Positions 32,665-43,158 of a stretch of DNA of 64,000 nt are shown here, one piece after another. The DNA lies in contig NC_005125.1 in the NCBI RefSeq assembly GCF_000011385.1, positions 1,736,001 to 1,800,000 on the forward strand. Reading direction: 5' to 3'. Below the pieces are notes generated by a model, which saw nothing but the letters and a program-made list of their open reading frames with translations, searched no databases and had not been told where the DNA came from. The DNA is from Gloeobacter violaceus PCC 7421. GTDB taxonomy: Bacteria; Cyanobacteriota; Cyanobacteriia; Gloeobacterales; Gloeobacteraceae. The number at the start of each line of letters is the position of its first letter. The first letter of the stretch is position 1. The position numbers were made by a program, and so were the translations under genes.

Positions 32665-33798
32665 CTAGAGGACCGGTGCAGCCGCCACCGTCGTCGTCGG
32701 CTGCACCTGCAGTTGGGTGACGGTGGTCATCAGGCGCAGCAGCGGTTCGATCGGCATCTGGGCTTCCCAACTGAAGAAGACCAGTACCGCCAGCACCTGT
32801 TCTTCGACAATCAGAGGAACGCCGAGCCCGGTTTTGAGTCCGGCGGCATGGGCCACCTTCTCGTGCATCTCGATGATGGGGGAGCGCAGCGAAGTCTGGG
32901 AGGGCCATTTCTCCGGTTGCCTGCTCAGCCAGATGCGCCCTTGCAAACCTTCGCCCGGGCGGAACAGCAACCGCTCTCCTAAACCTCGGAAGCGTTCGAG
33001 TTCCATCGGGTCGATGCCGGGAGCGCTCTTGTGGCCGCGCAACTTTTGCAGGTGTGCCAGTTGCTCTTCATCGGCGTAATAGGCGGGGCTCGCTTCCAGA
33101 ACGCTCTCGTCCGGGCTGGGGGTCGAGGCGGTGGCGATGGGCCAGCCCGTCGCCTTGCAAAGAAACTGCAAAAGCCGTTGCAGGGCGCCATGAAAATCGT
33201 GGGCTTCCTGAATAGCCTCGGTCAGGCTTTGCAACAGGTAGATGTCGCTGTCGATTTGCCGACGGGTCGCCGTGTCCAGGCTGGTGCGGATAGTTTGTTG
33301 CAACGCCAGCAACTTGCGGCGCAATTCCAGGTACATCATCACCTGCCGGTTGAGGTGCCAGAGCCGGTCTTGCTGGTCGGGCGGAAACTCCCGCGGCTGG
33401 TAGTCCAGGACGCACAGCGTGCCGAGAGCCCGATTGTCGGGGGTTACCAGCGGCGTACCGGCGTAAAAGCGCACCTGGGGCGAATGGATCACCAGGGGAT
33501 TGGTGGAGAAGCGCTCGTCGATGCGGGCGTCGGGCACGATGAACGTCTCGCGCTGCAAGATGGCGTGGGTACAGAAGGCCAGTTCACGCGGCGTCTGCTG
33601 CACTTCGACACCCACCCGGGCTTTGAACCACTGGCGATCGCGGTCGATAAGCGAAATGAGTGAAATCGGCATATGGCACTGGCGCGCGGCAATTTCGACG
33701 ATGTCGTCAAAGACGGCCTCCGCCGGGGTATCGAGCACCCGGTAGCGTTCGAGCGCCTCCAGGCGTTGGGGCTCGTCGGGAGCAAGGGGAGCAGCCAT
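32665..33798 (-). CDS. Two-GAF-domain sensory protein
   Basis: 377 residues with two GAF-type domains and no kinase, cyclase or output domain. GAF 1 contains MPISLISLIDRDRQWFKARV and FYAGTPLVTPDNRALGTLCV, the usual stand-alone GAF of hybrid sensors. A helical linker (RRKLLALQQTIRTSLDTA) leads to GAF 2 (FLCKATGWPIATAST; GLGVPLIVEEQVLAVLVFFS). No bilin-binding Cys in the usual place was seen. It could pass signals to a separate kinase. ATG 33798 is where homology (MAAPLAPDEPQRLEALERY) begins; the longer open frame is not conserved. Confidence 0.75.
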   Translation of the reverse strand: MAAPLAPDEPQRLEALERYRVLDTPAEAVFDDIVEIAARQCHMPISLISLIDRDRQWFKARVGVEVQQTPRELAFCTHAILQRETFIVPDARIDERFSTNPLVIHSPQVRFYAGTPLVTPDNRALGTLCVLDYQPREFPPDQQDRLWHLNRQVMMYLELRRKLLALQQTIRTSLDTATRRQIDSDIYLLQSLTEAIQEAHDFHGALQRLLQFLCKATGWPIATASTPSPDESVLEASPAYYADEEQLAHLQKLRGHKSAPGIDPMELERFRGLGERLLFRPGEGLQGRIWLSRQPEKWPSQTSLRSPIIEMHEKVAHAAGLKTGLGVPLIVEEQVLAVLVFFSWEAQMPIEPLLRLMTTVTQLQVQPTTTVAAAPVL

Positions 33799-34041
33799 GG
33801 TCCTTCGCGGAATGTCGGATATTTCAGAGGCTGTGCAGCCGCGGTACGGTCCGACTGCCGCAAGCCGACGGTGCACGCTCCGTTGTACTGTCCATGTTTG
33901 CCGGAGCCGGGTGAAGAACTCGGGAATATTGCGGCCCCGGGTGCAAGCGGCTTCCCCAGGCGTCTTGGCAACGGATTTGGCTACCCCCCCGCAGTAGAGC
34001 CTGCAATCGGACAATCTGTCGATCGGTTTGCGCCTACCGAA

Positions 34042-34950
34042 TCAAGGTTGCGGTGTAACAGTCACGGAGGGCAAAGGAGTATAGAGATCCCCCGCCAGCC
34101 GCGCCTGGGCGTCGCGCTCGCGCAGGATCTGCTTGCGGGTGCTCTCGGGGAGCTGGTTGCCCTGGTAAATCGCCCGATCGAAGTGGGCAACCGCCTCGGC
34201 CGGTTTGCTGTAAAGCGCCAGGATCTGGCCTTTGAGATAGGACAGATCCGGGTTGGTGGGGGCGGCGGCAAGGGCCTGATCGACCATCGCCAACGCCTCT
34301 TCGTAGTTTTTCTTGTCGCGCCAGGCGAGCGCCTGACCCCGGTAAGACAGATAATTCGGGGCGGCTTTGCGAAATTCTTTGATCGCTTCGTCGTGCTTGG
34401 TCAAAAGCGTGTCGATATAGCCTACGAACAAATTGATCTCCGGGTCGTCCGGGGACTTTTCGCGCGCCGTCTTGAATTCGCCGAACATCGCGGGCACGTA
34501 GGTAAGCATGCGCGGCAGCGCCAGGATGCCGTCTTTGAGGTAGAAAGTCGAGATCTCCAAGCCCTGGGCGATCCCCAGATACAGATGGGAGCGGGCTGGA
34601 TCTTTGCCGTTCATCGCCTGGGCCACCTCGCGGGTCTTCTGGGCGAGCGCCAACAGCCGGTCCACCTGGCCGTTCTGGTAGGCAATCGCTGCCTGCAGGC
34701 CGTAGACCAGCGGTTCGTCGGGATTCTGGCGTTGGGCCACGTCGAGCTTTTCCCCGGCGTTCAGGTAGTTGCCGTTTTTGAAAAAGTCCTCGAAGGCCAT
34801 CTGCAGCGCCGGACCGATCGGCCGTGCCTCGCTGCCGGTGCGAAACGGGTCGGCCGCCAGGGCTGCGGGCGCCCAGACCGCGAGGGCCAGAGCGAGGCTC
34901 CCTGCCCCAATTACCCGTTTGCACTGCGTCCATCGGGATGTGCGGTGCAT
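34042..34950 (-). CDS. Secreted TPR protein (Sll0314/Alr1548-like)
   Basis: 302 residues with signal peptide (SLALALAVWAPAALA, cleavage before ADPFR). GPALQMAFEDFFKNGNYLNA and YLGIAQGLEISTFYLKDG are followed by degenerate TPR units: PEINLFVGYIDTLLTKHDEA, YRGQALAWRDKKNYEEALAM and SYLKGQILALYSKPAEAVAH. It resembles periplasmic TPR proteins labelled Sll0314/Alr1548 family in cyanobacteria. The role is unknown; an envelope scaffold is likely. The 183-nt gap to the divergent cysH gene probably contains both promoters. Confidence 0.72.
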   Translation of the reverse strand: MHRTSRWTQCKRVIGAGSLALALAVWAPAALAADPFRTGSEARPIGPALQMAFEDFFKNGNYLNAGEKLDVAQRQNPDEPLVYGLQAAIAYQNGQVDRLLALAQKTREVAQAMNGKDPARSHLYLGIAQGLEISTFYLKDGILALPRMLTYVPAMFGEFKTAREKSPDDPEINLFVGYIDTLLTKHDEAIKEFRKAAPNYLSYRGQALAWRDKKNYEEALAMVDQALAAAPTNPDLSYLKGQILALYSKPAEAVAHFDRAIYQGNQLPESTRKQILRERDAQARLAGDLYTPLPSVTVTPQP

Positions 34951-35132
34951 CGTCGCAAGTCCTCTATTATCTCAGAACCTACTCTACTCCCTGTCTACGA
35001 CCGCCCGTCGGCCCCGGCGGTTCCTGGAGGAACCACGTCAATTCCCGCAATGTCAAGCAGATAACGGGAGCAAATCTCTCTTTTTCCCCTGGGCTTACTG
35101 TACAATCAGAGCAATCAGGTAGGGGCGCTTAC

Positions 35133-35858
35133 GTGAATTTACTGCAGGACCAACCGGCGATGGGCATCGACCAGACGACTCTGGAGCATCTGGCCCGGCA
35201 GTGGGAGGATCTGGCTCCTGAGGCCATCCTGGCGGAAGCGGTGCGCTGTTTTGGCGACAAGTTGGTGCTGGCGAGCGCCTTCGGTCCCGAGTCGATCATT
35301 TTGCTCGACATGCTGGTGAAGGTGTGGCCCCGGCCGCAGGCATTCTTCCTCGAGACGGGCTTTCATTTTCCCGAGACGCTGGCGCTCAAAGACCGGGTGC
35401 TCGCGCGCTTTCCGCAGTTGCAGCTTGAGGTGGTGGGGCCGCTGATGTCCGTCGCTCAGCAAAATGCCATCTACGGCGAGCGCCTGCACGATCGCAACCC
35501 GGATCATTGCTGCGCCATTCGCAAAGTCGAGCCGCTCAACCGCGCCCTCGCCCCTTACAAAGCCTGGATTGCCGGCATGCGCCGCGAACAGTCGCCGACC
35601 CGCGGCCAGATTGGCGTCGTGCAGTGGGATTCGCGCCGCGGCATGGTCAAGTTCAATCCGCTGGCCACCTGGACGCACAAGCAAGTCTGGGCCTACATTG
35701 TCGAGCGCGATTTGCCCTATAACCCCCTGCACGACGAGGGGTTTCCGTCGATCGGCTGCTCGCCTCTTAACTGCACCGCCCCGGTGGCCGACGGGGCGGA
35801 CCCGCGCTCGGGGCGCTGGCGGGGCAAGGCCAAGACCGAGTGCGGCCTGCATGCGTGA
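35133..35858 (+). CDS. cysH: Phosphoadenylyl-sulfate (or adenylyl-sulfate) reductase
   Basis: A 241-residue CysH enzyme that reduces (P)APS to sulfite. The PP-loop-like KLVLASAFGPESIILLDMLV and FLETGFHFPETL are conserved. Cys pairs in HCCAIRKVEPL and GCSPLNC match a [4Fe-4S]-binding reductase, but the second pair is spaced Cys-x4-Cys where Cys-x2-Cys is usual. The end TECGLHA carries the catalytic Cys. A GTG start at 35133 with AGGGG upstream is preferred; ATG 35160 would drop nine residues. Whether it uses APS or PAPS cannot be settled from sequence alone. Confidence 0.85.
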   Translation: MNLLQDQPAMGIDQTTLEHLARQWEDLAPEAILAEAVRCFGDKLVLASAFGPESIILLDMLVKVWPRPQAFFLETGFHFPETLALKDRVLARFPQLQLEVVGPLMSVAQQNAIYGERLHDRNPDHCCAIRKVEPLNRALAPYKAWIAGMRREQSPTRGQIGVVQWDSRRGMVKFNPLATWTHKQVWAYIVERDLPYNPLHDEGFPSIGCSPLNCTAPVADGADPRSGRWRGKAKTECGLHA

Positions 35859-35860
35859 AT

Positions 35861-36388
35861 TTATTTACGGTCCGGAAGCTGGACGTCCCGAAGCCAGGTG
35901 GTGACCGCCTGGGCAAAGGCGCTCTCCAGCGCAATATAGGGCGGCCAACCGGCGAGGGTGGGTGGGCTGTTCTGCGCCACCGGAATGTCCTCCAGGTAGG
36001 GACCGAGCTTGCCGTCGAGTTCCTCGGGGATGGGCCGAAATACCGAGCGCACATCGCTCAGCCACCATCTGCCGCCGCTCGGGGCCACCACCACAGTCCG
36101 CTCGACGAGCACCGGGAACAGTTCGCCTCTCTGTAAGAAGCGATCGAGGGTAAGAAACTGAATCGCGACGGCCCCCCCCGCCGCTGGGGTGAGCCGGGGG
36201 TTGCTGGTGAGTACCAGGTTTCCGGGAACGCGCTCGCGGGTGTAGGCGCGGTTGACGTAACTTGGCAGCACCTCGGTGAGTTGTTCTGCGAGCCGCTCGG
36301 CTTCGATGGCCGGAGCGGCGGGAGTCGGCACAGGTGCGAGGGCCAGCCAGGTAGCCAGAGCAAGGGCCGGCAACAAAGTACGCATCAT
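35861..36388 (-). CDS. Secreted hypothetical protein
   Basis: 175 residues starting [20 protein letters not shown], a signal peptide with cleavage near TPAAPA. The mature part contains [37 protein letters not shown] and [20 protein letters not shown]. No catalytic motif or lipobox. Its ATG lies in the stop of pyrF (GGATGATG), so it is translationally coupled at the end of a three-gene minus-strand run. It converges on cysH, with stops 2 nt apart. Function unknown. Confidence 0.62.
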
Positions 36389-37101
36389 CCGCCGACCTCC
36401 GCGACGATGGCCTTGAATGCGACCTGGGGATCGGGGGCGGTCGTCACCGGGCGGCCCACCACCAGGTAGTCGGCGCCCCGGGCAAACGCTTCGCCGGGGG
36501 TTAGGGTGCGGCGCTGGTCGCCTTCGCCGCTCCCACCCGGGCGAATGCCCGGGGTGACGATCAGAAAATCGTTTCCGCAGCGCTCGCGCAGCAGGGCCGT
36601 CTCCAGAGGCGAGCAGACCACCCCCTGCACACCGCTTGACACGGCCAGGACCGCGAGGTGCTCCACATAGCCGCTTACCCCGACATTGACCAAGAGCTGC
36701 TGTTCGAGCAGCTGCGCGTCCAGGCTGGTGAGCAGGGTCACCGCCAGCACCGCCGGGGCGGGGCTCCCGAGGCGGGCCGCTTCGCCTGTGCAGGCGGAGA
36801 CCGCCGCCATCAGCATCGGTTGTCCCCCCGTCGCATGCACGGTGAGCAGGTCCACCCCCAGGCGGGTGGCCGCCCGGCAGGCCCCGGCCACCGTGTTGGG
36901 AATATCGTGAAATTTGAGATCGAGAAACACCCGGCACCCGCGCGCTTTGAGCCATTCGATCAGGCCCGGACCGGCGGCGGTGAATAGTTCCAGTCCGACT
37001 TTCCAGAAGCGCACGGCCGGGGCGCGCTCCACCAGGGCGCGGGCCGCCTGGGCGTCCGCGAGATCGAGGGCCACGATCACCCGTTCGGCACCACCCATCA
37101 A
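36385..37101 (-). CDS. pyrF: Orotidine 5'-phosphate decarboxylase
   Basis: PyrF catalyses OMP to UMP, the last step of pyrimidine synthesis. The family signature is [20 protein letters not shown] with the catalytic Asp-Lys-Asp set. [20 protein letters not shown] opens the barrel, and VTPGIRPGG and [17 protein letters not shown] bind the phosphate. Length (238) is normal. It overlaps the preceding cyanobacterial hypothetical gene and the following secreted protein gene by a few nucleotides each, so the three form an operon. Confidence 0.92.
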
Positions 37102-37688
37102 AACGGCGCCTGGGTGCTGCGGCGGGCGAGGTGGTTGGGTTGGGCCTTCAGATGCCGCAAGAAAGTCTGCAACTCCGCTACATCCAGTTGCTGACGCGAG
37201 GATTTGCCGAAGGTGCGCTGCAGATAATCGCGCCCTTCTTTGGAACCCCAGCCGATGCGCTGCATCTGCACGTCGCTCTGGGCGAGCAAGTCCGAGAGAT
37301 CCACCGGCGGCTCCAGTTCGTAGGGCGCGTGCCCGTTGCCGTTCACGGCTGCAGGCAGCGGCTCCTCTTCAAACAGCGGCAGCGCTCCCGAGGCTGTAGT
37401 CGGCTCGAAAGCCGGAGGGGCATAGACCGCAGTGGCCGGTTCGCGGGGGGTGGGTTCGGTTGCAAGCCCAAAGCCCGCCACCTGCAAAGCGCGCTCGATC
37501 GCCCGCTCCTCGGCCCTTTCGAGATCGGCGTGTACGGCGAGTCCGGAACCGAGCACCCACTGGCGATCGATGCGCACCTCGGCGCGCACCGTGTAGACCC
37601 CGGCGTCGAAGCGCACCAGATCGGCCACGACGGTGCCGGTCGGGTGGCGCTCGCGAAATAGCTGCAGCAGCCGGGTGGAAACGGACAT
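37098..37688 (-). CDS. Conserved hypothetical protein with a C-terminal helical domain
   Basis: 196 residues in three parts. An N-terminal alpha/beta part ([57 protein letters not shown]) is followed by a variable Pro-rich linker (residues ~80-135). The C-terminal domain [20 protein letters not shown] then [14 protein letters not shown] resembles a short module found at the ends of several cyanobacterial DNA-related proteins. The first part recalls single-strand annealing proteins in rhythm only. It heads the minus-strand run before pyrF, which it overlaps. Confidence 0.6.
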
Positions 37689-37728
37689 GGGCGGGGCTCA
37701 AAGTCTACCCCCTAGCCTACCAGCTTGA

Positions 37729-38841
<1,113 letters not shown>

Positions 38842-38859
38842 GTCCGATAGCCTGGCTGA

Positions 38860-40260
38860 TCAACCGATACGGAGGGGCAAGCGCACCTGAAAGCGGGTGT
38901 CTCCCGGTTCGCAGAGTAAGCGGACATCGCCATGGTGCTGCACGACCACGACCTGATAGACGATATGCAACCCGAGGCCGGTGCCTTCGCCCACAGCCTT
39001 GGTGGTAAAAAACGGGTCGAAGATATGGGATTGGGCTGCAGCCGGAATACCGGGGCCGTCGTCGGCAATTTCGACCAGCACCACCTCGTGCTCATGCCGG
39101 GTGCGGATGCGGATGCATCCGCACCCATTCGCTTCGAGCGCGTCGATGGCGTTGTCGATGAGGTTCGTCCAGACCTGGTTGAGTTCGCTGCCGTAGGCGG
39201 TAATCGCAGGCAAGGTGTAGTCGTAATCGCGCTCGACAGCGATCGACCCATTGAGCCGGTGGCCGAGCATGGTCAGGGTGCTCTCCAGCCCCTGGTGGAT
39301 ATCGACCTCCTGCAGCGGGGCTTGATCGAGGTAGGAGTAGTCTTTGATCGACTTGACGAGCTTTGAGATCCGTTCGGTGCTCTGGACCAATTCCGTCAAC
39401 AGCCCGACCCCACTGAGATTGGCCTCCAGCCAGACAAGCACCTTGTCCAGGGCCGGGGCGGGCATCCGCTCGGCGATCTTGGCTAGCCAGTCGGTGTCGA
39501 GGCCCGCCCCCACCAGCGTCGGCGCCAGTTGCCAGCACTGCGTCACACCGTGCGTTTCGAGCCAGGCGGCAATCTCCTCTTCGCGGTCGCTGCGGGTGAG
39601 CGGATCGAGTCTGGAGGTACTCGCGGCCCTGGCGAGCGCTTCGCGCTGCAGGCCCACCAAAAACGCCTGCTGCTCGCAGTCGACCACCTGGCGGCCCAAC
39701 TGCAAAGCGGCAGGCTGGAGCACCTGAAAGATTTCCTGCAGCCGCCGGGCGGCGCGCTGGGCGGCGGCGGCGGGGTTATTCAGTTCGTGGGCGAGTCCGG
39801 CGGCAAGATTGCCGAGGGCGACCAGTTTTTCGCGGTGCTGCGAGAGCGTCTGCACCGCCTGCATCCGCAGGGCCATCGTGCGTAGGATGCTCGTCGTTAC
39901 ACAGCTGCAGGAGGAGAGCATTTCCCAGAAGGCCTCCTTGCCGAATTCGAAGATCCGGCAGCGCACCTGGGCCCGGCCGCTCGCCCAGTAGTGGGGATCT
40001 CCCGTCAAAATGGGCAATTCGCCGTAGAGGGTGTAAGGGACGTGGGTGACCAGCAAAATCTCCTGCTGACCCTCGTGTTTGACGATCTGGATCTCGCCTT
40101 CGAGGATCACAAAGACGTAATCCGCGGGCTCCCCGGCGGCGCGATGGATCTGTCCCGGCTCCAGCCACAGCTCCCGGCCCTCGCCCAGAAGCCAGTGCAG
40201 CCGCTCCTCCGGAAGATTGGCAAATAGGGGCACCCGCTGCAAAGTCTCGATGTCGAGCAT
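38860..40260 (-). CDS. Histidine kinase with N-terminal cNMP-binding-like domain (copy 2)
   Basis: 466 residues. Residues ~1-130 are a Crp/Fnr-type cyclic-nucleotide-binding fold ([53 protein letters not shown]). After a helix comes the H-box [20 protein letters not shown], a long helical region, then the HATPase with N-box [18 protein letters not shown]1 [15 protein letters not shown], and G2 [20 protein letters not shown]. No receiver or HTH domain. It is a tandem paralogue of the next gene, 2 nt apart, so cotranscribed. The ligand and the partner response regulator are unknown. Confidence 0.85.
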   Translation of the reverse strand: MLDIETLQRVPLFANLPEERLHWLLGEGRELWLEPGQIHRAAGEPADYVFVILEGEIQIVKHEGQQEILLVTHVPYTLYGELPILTGDPHYWASGRAQVRCRIFEFGKEAFWEMLSSCSCVTTSILRTMALRMQAVQTLSQHREKLVALGNLAAGLAHELNNPAAAAQRAARRLQEIFQVLQPAALQLGRQVVDCEQQAFLVGLQREALARAASTSRLDPLTRSDREEEIAAWLETHGVTQCWQLAPTLVGAGLDTDWLAKIAERMPAPALDKVLVWLEANLSGVGLLTELVQSTERISKLVKSIKDYSYLDQAPLQEVDIHQGLESTLTMLGHRLNGSIAVERDYDYTLPAITAYGSELNQVWTNLIDNAIDALEANGCGCIRIRTRHEHEVVLVEIADDGPGIPAAAQSHIFDPFFTTKAVGEGTGLGLHIVYQVVVVQHHGDVRLLCEPGDTRFQVRLPLRIG

Positions 40261-40262
40261 CG

Positions 40263-41669
40263 CTATTTCTCCCCTGGTTGTTGCTTGGGCTGCCGGACGG
40301 GCAGACAGATGCTAAAGCGCGTCTCGCCGGGTTTGGAGGTGACGCGGATCGTGCCGTGGTGGTGCTTGACGACGATGCGGCGAGCAATATCGAGACCCAA
40401 ACCTGAACCTTCGCCGACCCCTTTGGTGGTAAAAAACGGCTCGAAGATGCGCGTCTGGATCTCCAGCGGGATACCGGGGCCGTTGTCGGTAATTTCGATA
40501 TGGACCGTATCCGGACCGGGGGCGGTGCGGATGGTCAGTTCACCCTTGCCCTGCATGGCGAAGGCAGCGTTGTCGATCAGATTCGTCCAGACTTGATTGA
40601 GTTCGCTGCCGTGGGCAAAGATGCGCGGCAGATTTGGGGCGTACCGGCGGTGGACGGTGATGCCGTACTTGAGCTTGTGGTGAAGGATGGTGAGCGTGTT
40701 GTCGAGTCCTTCGTGCACGTCGATTTCCTGCAAAGGCGCCTGATCCATATAGGAGTAGGACTTGATCGCCTTGACCAGTTGCGAGATGCGGCCGGTGCTC
40801 TGGTCCACCTGGTTGACCAGCTCGGCCAGGGTGAGCGTCTCGACCAGCCAGTGGAGCGCTTCGCCGAACGCCTCCGGGGTGCAGCCTTCGGCCAGGGGAG
40901 TGAGCTTGTCGGGGTCGATGCCCGCCGCCACCAGCGCCGGAGAAGCCTCCCAGGCGTTTGCGATGCCCCGCTCCTCCAGCCATTCGCCCAGGGATTCCTC
41001 GCGGTCGCTTTGATCGAGCGGGTCGAGGCGCGGCGCACAGGCGGCATGGCCGATCGCTGCTTTTTGCAATGCCACGAGTAAGTTGCGCTCCTGGGGAGCG
41101 AACAGCCCTTCGCACAGCCCGAGCAGGCGGGTCTGGACACTCGCGAGCGCTTCGCGCAACTGTTGGGCAGCCCGGCGACCGGCGGCGGCGGGGTTGTTCA
41201 GTTCGTGGGCGAGTCCGGCGGCGAGTTTGCCGAGGGCGGCCAGTTTTTCTTGCTGACGCATCTGCCCTTCGAGGTCCGTGGCCCGTCCCGCCATCGCCGC
41301 CAAGATCACCGCCGCCCCCTGGGAACATTCGGCAAGGACGCGCTTGAACGCCTCCGGCTCGATTTCAAGCACCCGGCTAACCCCCAGGGAGCGGCCGGTG
41401 GCCCGCGAGGGGCCGCCGGTGACCATCGAAATTTCGCCCGTAAATTCGCCCGGCTGGTGAACGGTCAGCAGTTGATCCTGACCGTCCACCCGTTTGGTGA
41501 CCTGCACTTGTCCTTGGAGGACGACGAAGAAGCGGGAGACCGGGTCCCCTTCTTGAAAGATCACCTGCCCCGGCGCCAGATCCACCTCGCGACCGTGTTC
41601 ACCCAGCCGCTTGAGTTCTTCGGCGGAGAGCTTCGGAAACAGTTCCGGTTGTTGGGGATCGTGGAGCAT
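40263..41669 (-). CDS. Histidine kinase with N-terminal cNMP-binding-like domain (copy 1)
   Basis: 468 residues with the same layout as the gene that follows. The ligand domain contains LGEHGREVDLAPGQVIFQEG, FFVVLQGQVQVTKRVDGQDQ and FTGEISMVTGGPSRATGRSL, resembling a redox or cNMP sensor. The H-box is [21 protein letters not shown]-box [17 protein letters not shown], and G motifs IEITDNGPGIPLEIQ and TKGVGEGSGLGLDIARRIVV. Compared with copy 2 the sensor domains diverge more than the kinase cores. Upstream is a convergent-free gap then the M43 protease on the same strand. Confidence 0.87.
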   Translation of the reverse strand: MLHDPQQPELFPKLSAEELKRLGEHGREVDLAPGQVIFQEGDPVSRFFVVLQGQVQVTKRVDGQDQLLTVHQPGEFTGEISMVTGGPSRATGRSLGVSRVLEIEPEAFKRVLAECSQGAAVILAAMAGRATDLEGQMRQQEKLAALGKLAAGLAHELNNPAAAGRRAAQQLREALASVQTRLLGLCEGLFAPQERNLLVALQKAAIGHAACAPRLDPLDQSDREESLGEWLEERGIANAWEASPALVAAGIDPDKLTPLAEGCTPEAFGEALHWLVETLTLAELVNQVDQSTGRISQLVKAIKSYSYMDQAPLQEIDVHEGLDNTLTILHHKLKYGITVHRRYAPNLPRIFAHGSELNQVWTNLIDNAAFAMQGKGELTIRTAPGPDTVHIEITDNGPGIPLEIQTRIFEPFFTTKGVGEGSGLGLDIARRIVVKHHHGTIRVTSKPGETRFSICLPVRQPKQQPGEK

Positions 41670-41751
41670 GGCGAATCCTGCCTGGCTGTCGGGGCGCCCG
41701 TCCCTTATTTTATGGAGGCAGCCCGCCTTTGGGGGGGTGGCGGGCCGGGGA

Positions 41752-42657
41752 TCACAACTCGGGGCGGTAGGTGGCGACGCTCGACTGCATGCGGGTGGCC
41801 TGGCCGCCGGTGAATTCGACCATGCAGGCGTCGTCGGTGTAGTCCATGAAGTTGATGATCGGATCGAGGCCCGACTGTCGGCGGCAGCTGTCCCGGCCGG
41901 TGGGACAGCCGTAGGCCGCCGATTTTTCGGAGGGCGTGTCGCTCACCGAGTCGCCGCTGCTGGAGCAGCCGCCCTGGAAGGTGTGGTAGAGACCCAGCCA
42001 GTGGCCGACCTCGTGGGTGCCGGTGTCGCCCTCGTCGTACGGAAAGGCACTGCCACCCGGCAGCGACGAGTAAAGCACCACCACCCCGTCGTTGTCGGGG
42101 TCGTTGTCAAGATACCAGGGGAAAGTTGCCCAACCGAGCAAGCCGCCGCTCGGGTTGGCAGAGTAGAAGTTGAGGGTTGTCTGGGGCGAGACGCTCAGGG
42201 CGGATTTGGCGGAGCGCTCCGCACTCGAACCGGGGGTCATGCCGAACCAGCTGGAGTTGTTGGTCCGGTCGGTCGAGGCGAGTTGAAATTGAAAGCCCGA
42301 AGGGGCGAAGGCGTCGTTGAGCACGCGAATTTGATCGGCGATGGCCGTATCCGAGATGTTGCCGGTGCTGCCGCTGTAGATGACATGAAAAGCCACCGGG
42401 ATGGTCTTGGTGGCGACAGCTTCGAGGGTGCCGTCGGGACGACGGCGCGCCGCCGTCCAGCGATCGAGCTTCTGTTGTACTTCTTTAATCACCGCCGGGT
42501 TCGGGGGCGCCACCGCGCACCGCGCACCGCTATCGATAAACGCTTCTTGCGATTCGAACTCGAATCCGCCGACCGTAAAACCTTTCTTTTCGTCCGCGAG
42601 CGCAGGGGCGCTCCAGCACACCACCAGGGCGGCCATCAGCAGCATTGTTTGTTTCAT
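41752..42657 (-). CDS. Secreted M43-family (pappalysin/cytophagalysin-like) metalloprotease
   Basis: 301 residues with signal peptide (LMAALVVCWSAPALA). The metzincin zinc site HEVGHWLGLYH is at about residues 213-223, preceded by YDEGDTGT and followed by FQGGCSSSGDSVSDTPSEKS. The Met-turn is IINFMDYTDDACMVEFTGGQ. KTIPVAFHVIYSGSTGNISD and IRVLNDAFAPSGFQFQLAST are the typical upstream blocks of M43. The DTP region with Cys pairs is conserved in fungal and bacterial secreted M43 proteases. It probably acts outside the cell on proteins. Confidence 0.9.
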   Translation of the reverse strand: MKQTMLLMAALVVCWSAPALADEKKGFTVGGFEFESQEAFIDSGARCAVAPPNPAVIKEVQQKLDRWTAARRRPDGTLEAVATKTIPVAFHVIYSGSTGNISDTAIADQIRVLNDAFAPSGFQFQLASTDRTNNSSWFGMTPGSSAERSAKSALSVSPQTTLNFYSANPSGGLLGWATFPWYLDNDPDNDGVVVLYSSLPGGSAFPYDEGDTGTHEVGHWLGLYHTFQGGCSSSGDSVSDTPSEKSAAYGCPTGRDSCRRQSGLDPIINFMDYTDDACMVEFTGGQATRMQSSVATYRPEL

Positions 42658-42786
42658 AGATAGTCATCCCACAGAGGACAGAATATCTATACCACAATCG
42701 TCGCTTTCTGCAGGTCGTGTCCCCAGATACGTTCGATCGATTCGCGGAAGCTACAATATGGACCGAAGACCAATAGAGGGGGATCC

Positions 42787-43155
42787 ATGCAACTTTGTGT
42801 GCTGATCTTCAATTCGGGGTCCGAGAACGAAGGTATCTACACGTTGAATGTCGATAGCGAGAACACCGTGGTGGCCTTCGAGAGTCGGGAGGATGCCGAG
42901 CGCTACGCCAACCTGCTCGAAGCCCAGGATTTCATAGTGCCGGAGGTCGAACTGATCGAAGCCGAGGAGATCAAGCAATTCTGCGAGGATTCGTCCCTTG
43001 GGCTGATCGTCGTCGAGGCGGGCCAGTTGGTGATGCCGCCGGAGAAGTCCAAGGAGACCCTCGACTGGAGTCCCGAGCAGGCAGCCCTGGAGCCCAACAG
43101 CGAACTGGAGCGCATGCGGTCGATGCTTGAGCAGATGTATCGCAAGTCCTCCTAG
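42787..43155 (+). CDS. DUF3110 protein
   Basis: 122 acidic residues. LCVLIFNSGSENEGIYTLNV then NTVVAFESREDAERYANLLE and AQDFIVPEVELIEAEEIKQF fit the DUF3110 pattern found in cyanobacteria and plant plastids; no biochemical role is assigned in what I know. A variable tail ends ELERMRSMLEQMYRKSS. AGGGGG stands upstream of the ATG. The EVE-domain gene starts 3 nt after the stop, so the two are likely one transcript. Confidence 0.78.
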   Translation: MQLCVLIFNSGSENEGIYTLNVDSENTVVAFESREDAERYANLLEAQDFIVPEVELIEAEEIKQFCEDSSLGLIVVEAGQLVMPPEKSKETLDWSPEQAALEPNSELERMRSMLEQMYRKSS

Positions 43156-43158
43156 ACG

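Noticed and set aside
33799-34041. Possible riboswitch upstream of the GAF gene
   Set aside because: GC-rich stems were seen, but no match to cobalamin, glycine, c-di-AMP or TPP consensus parts.
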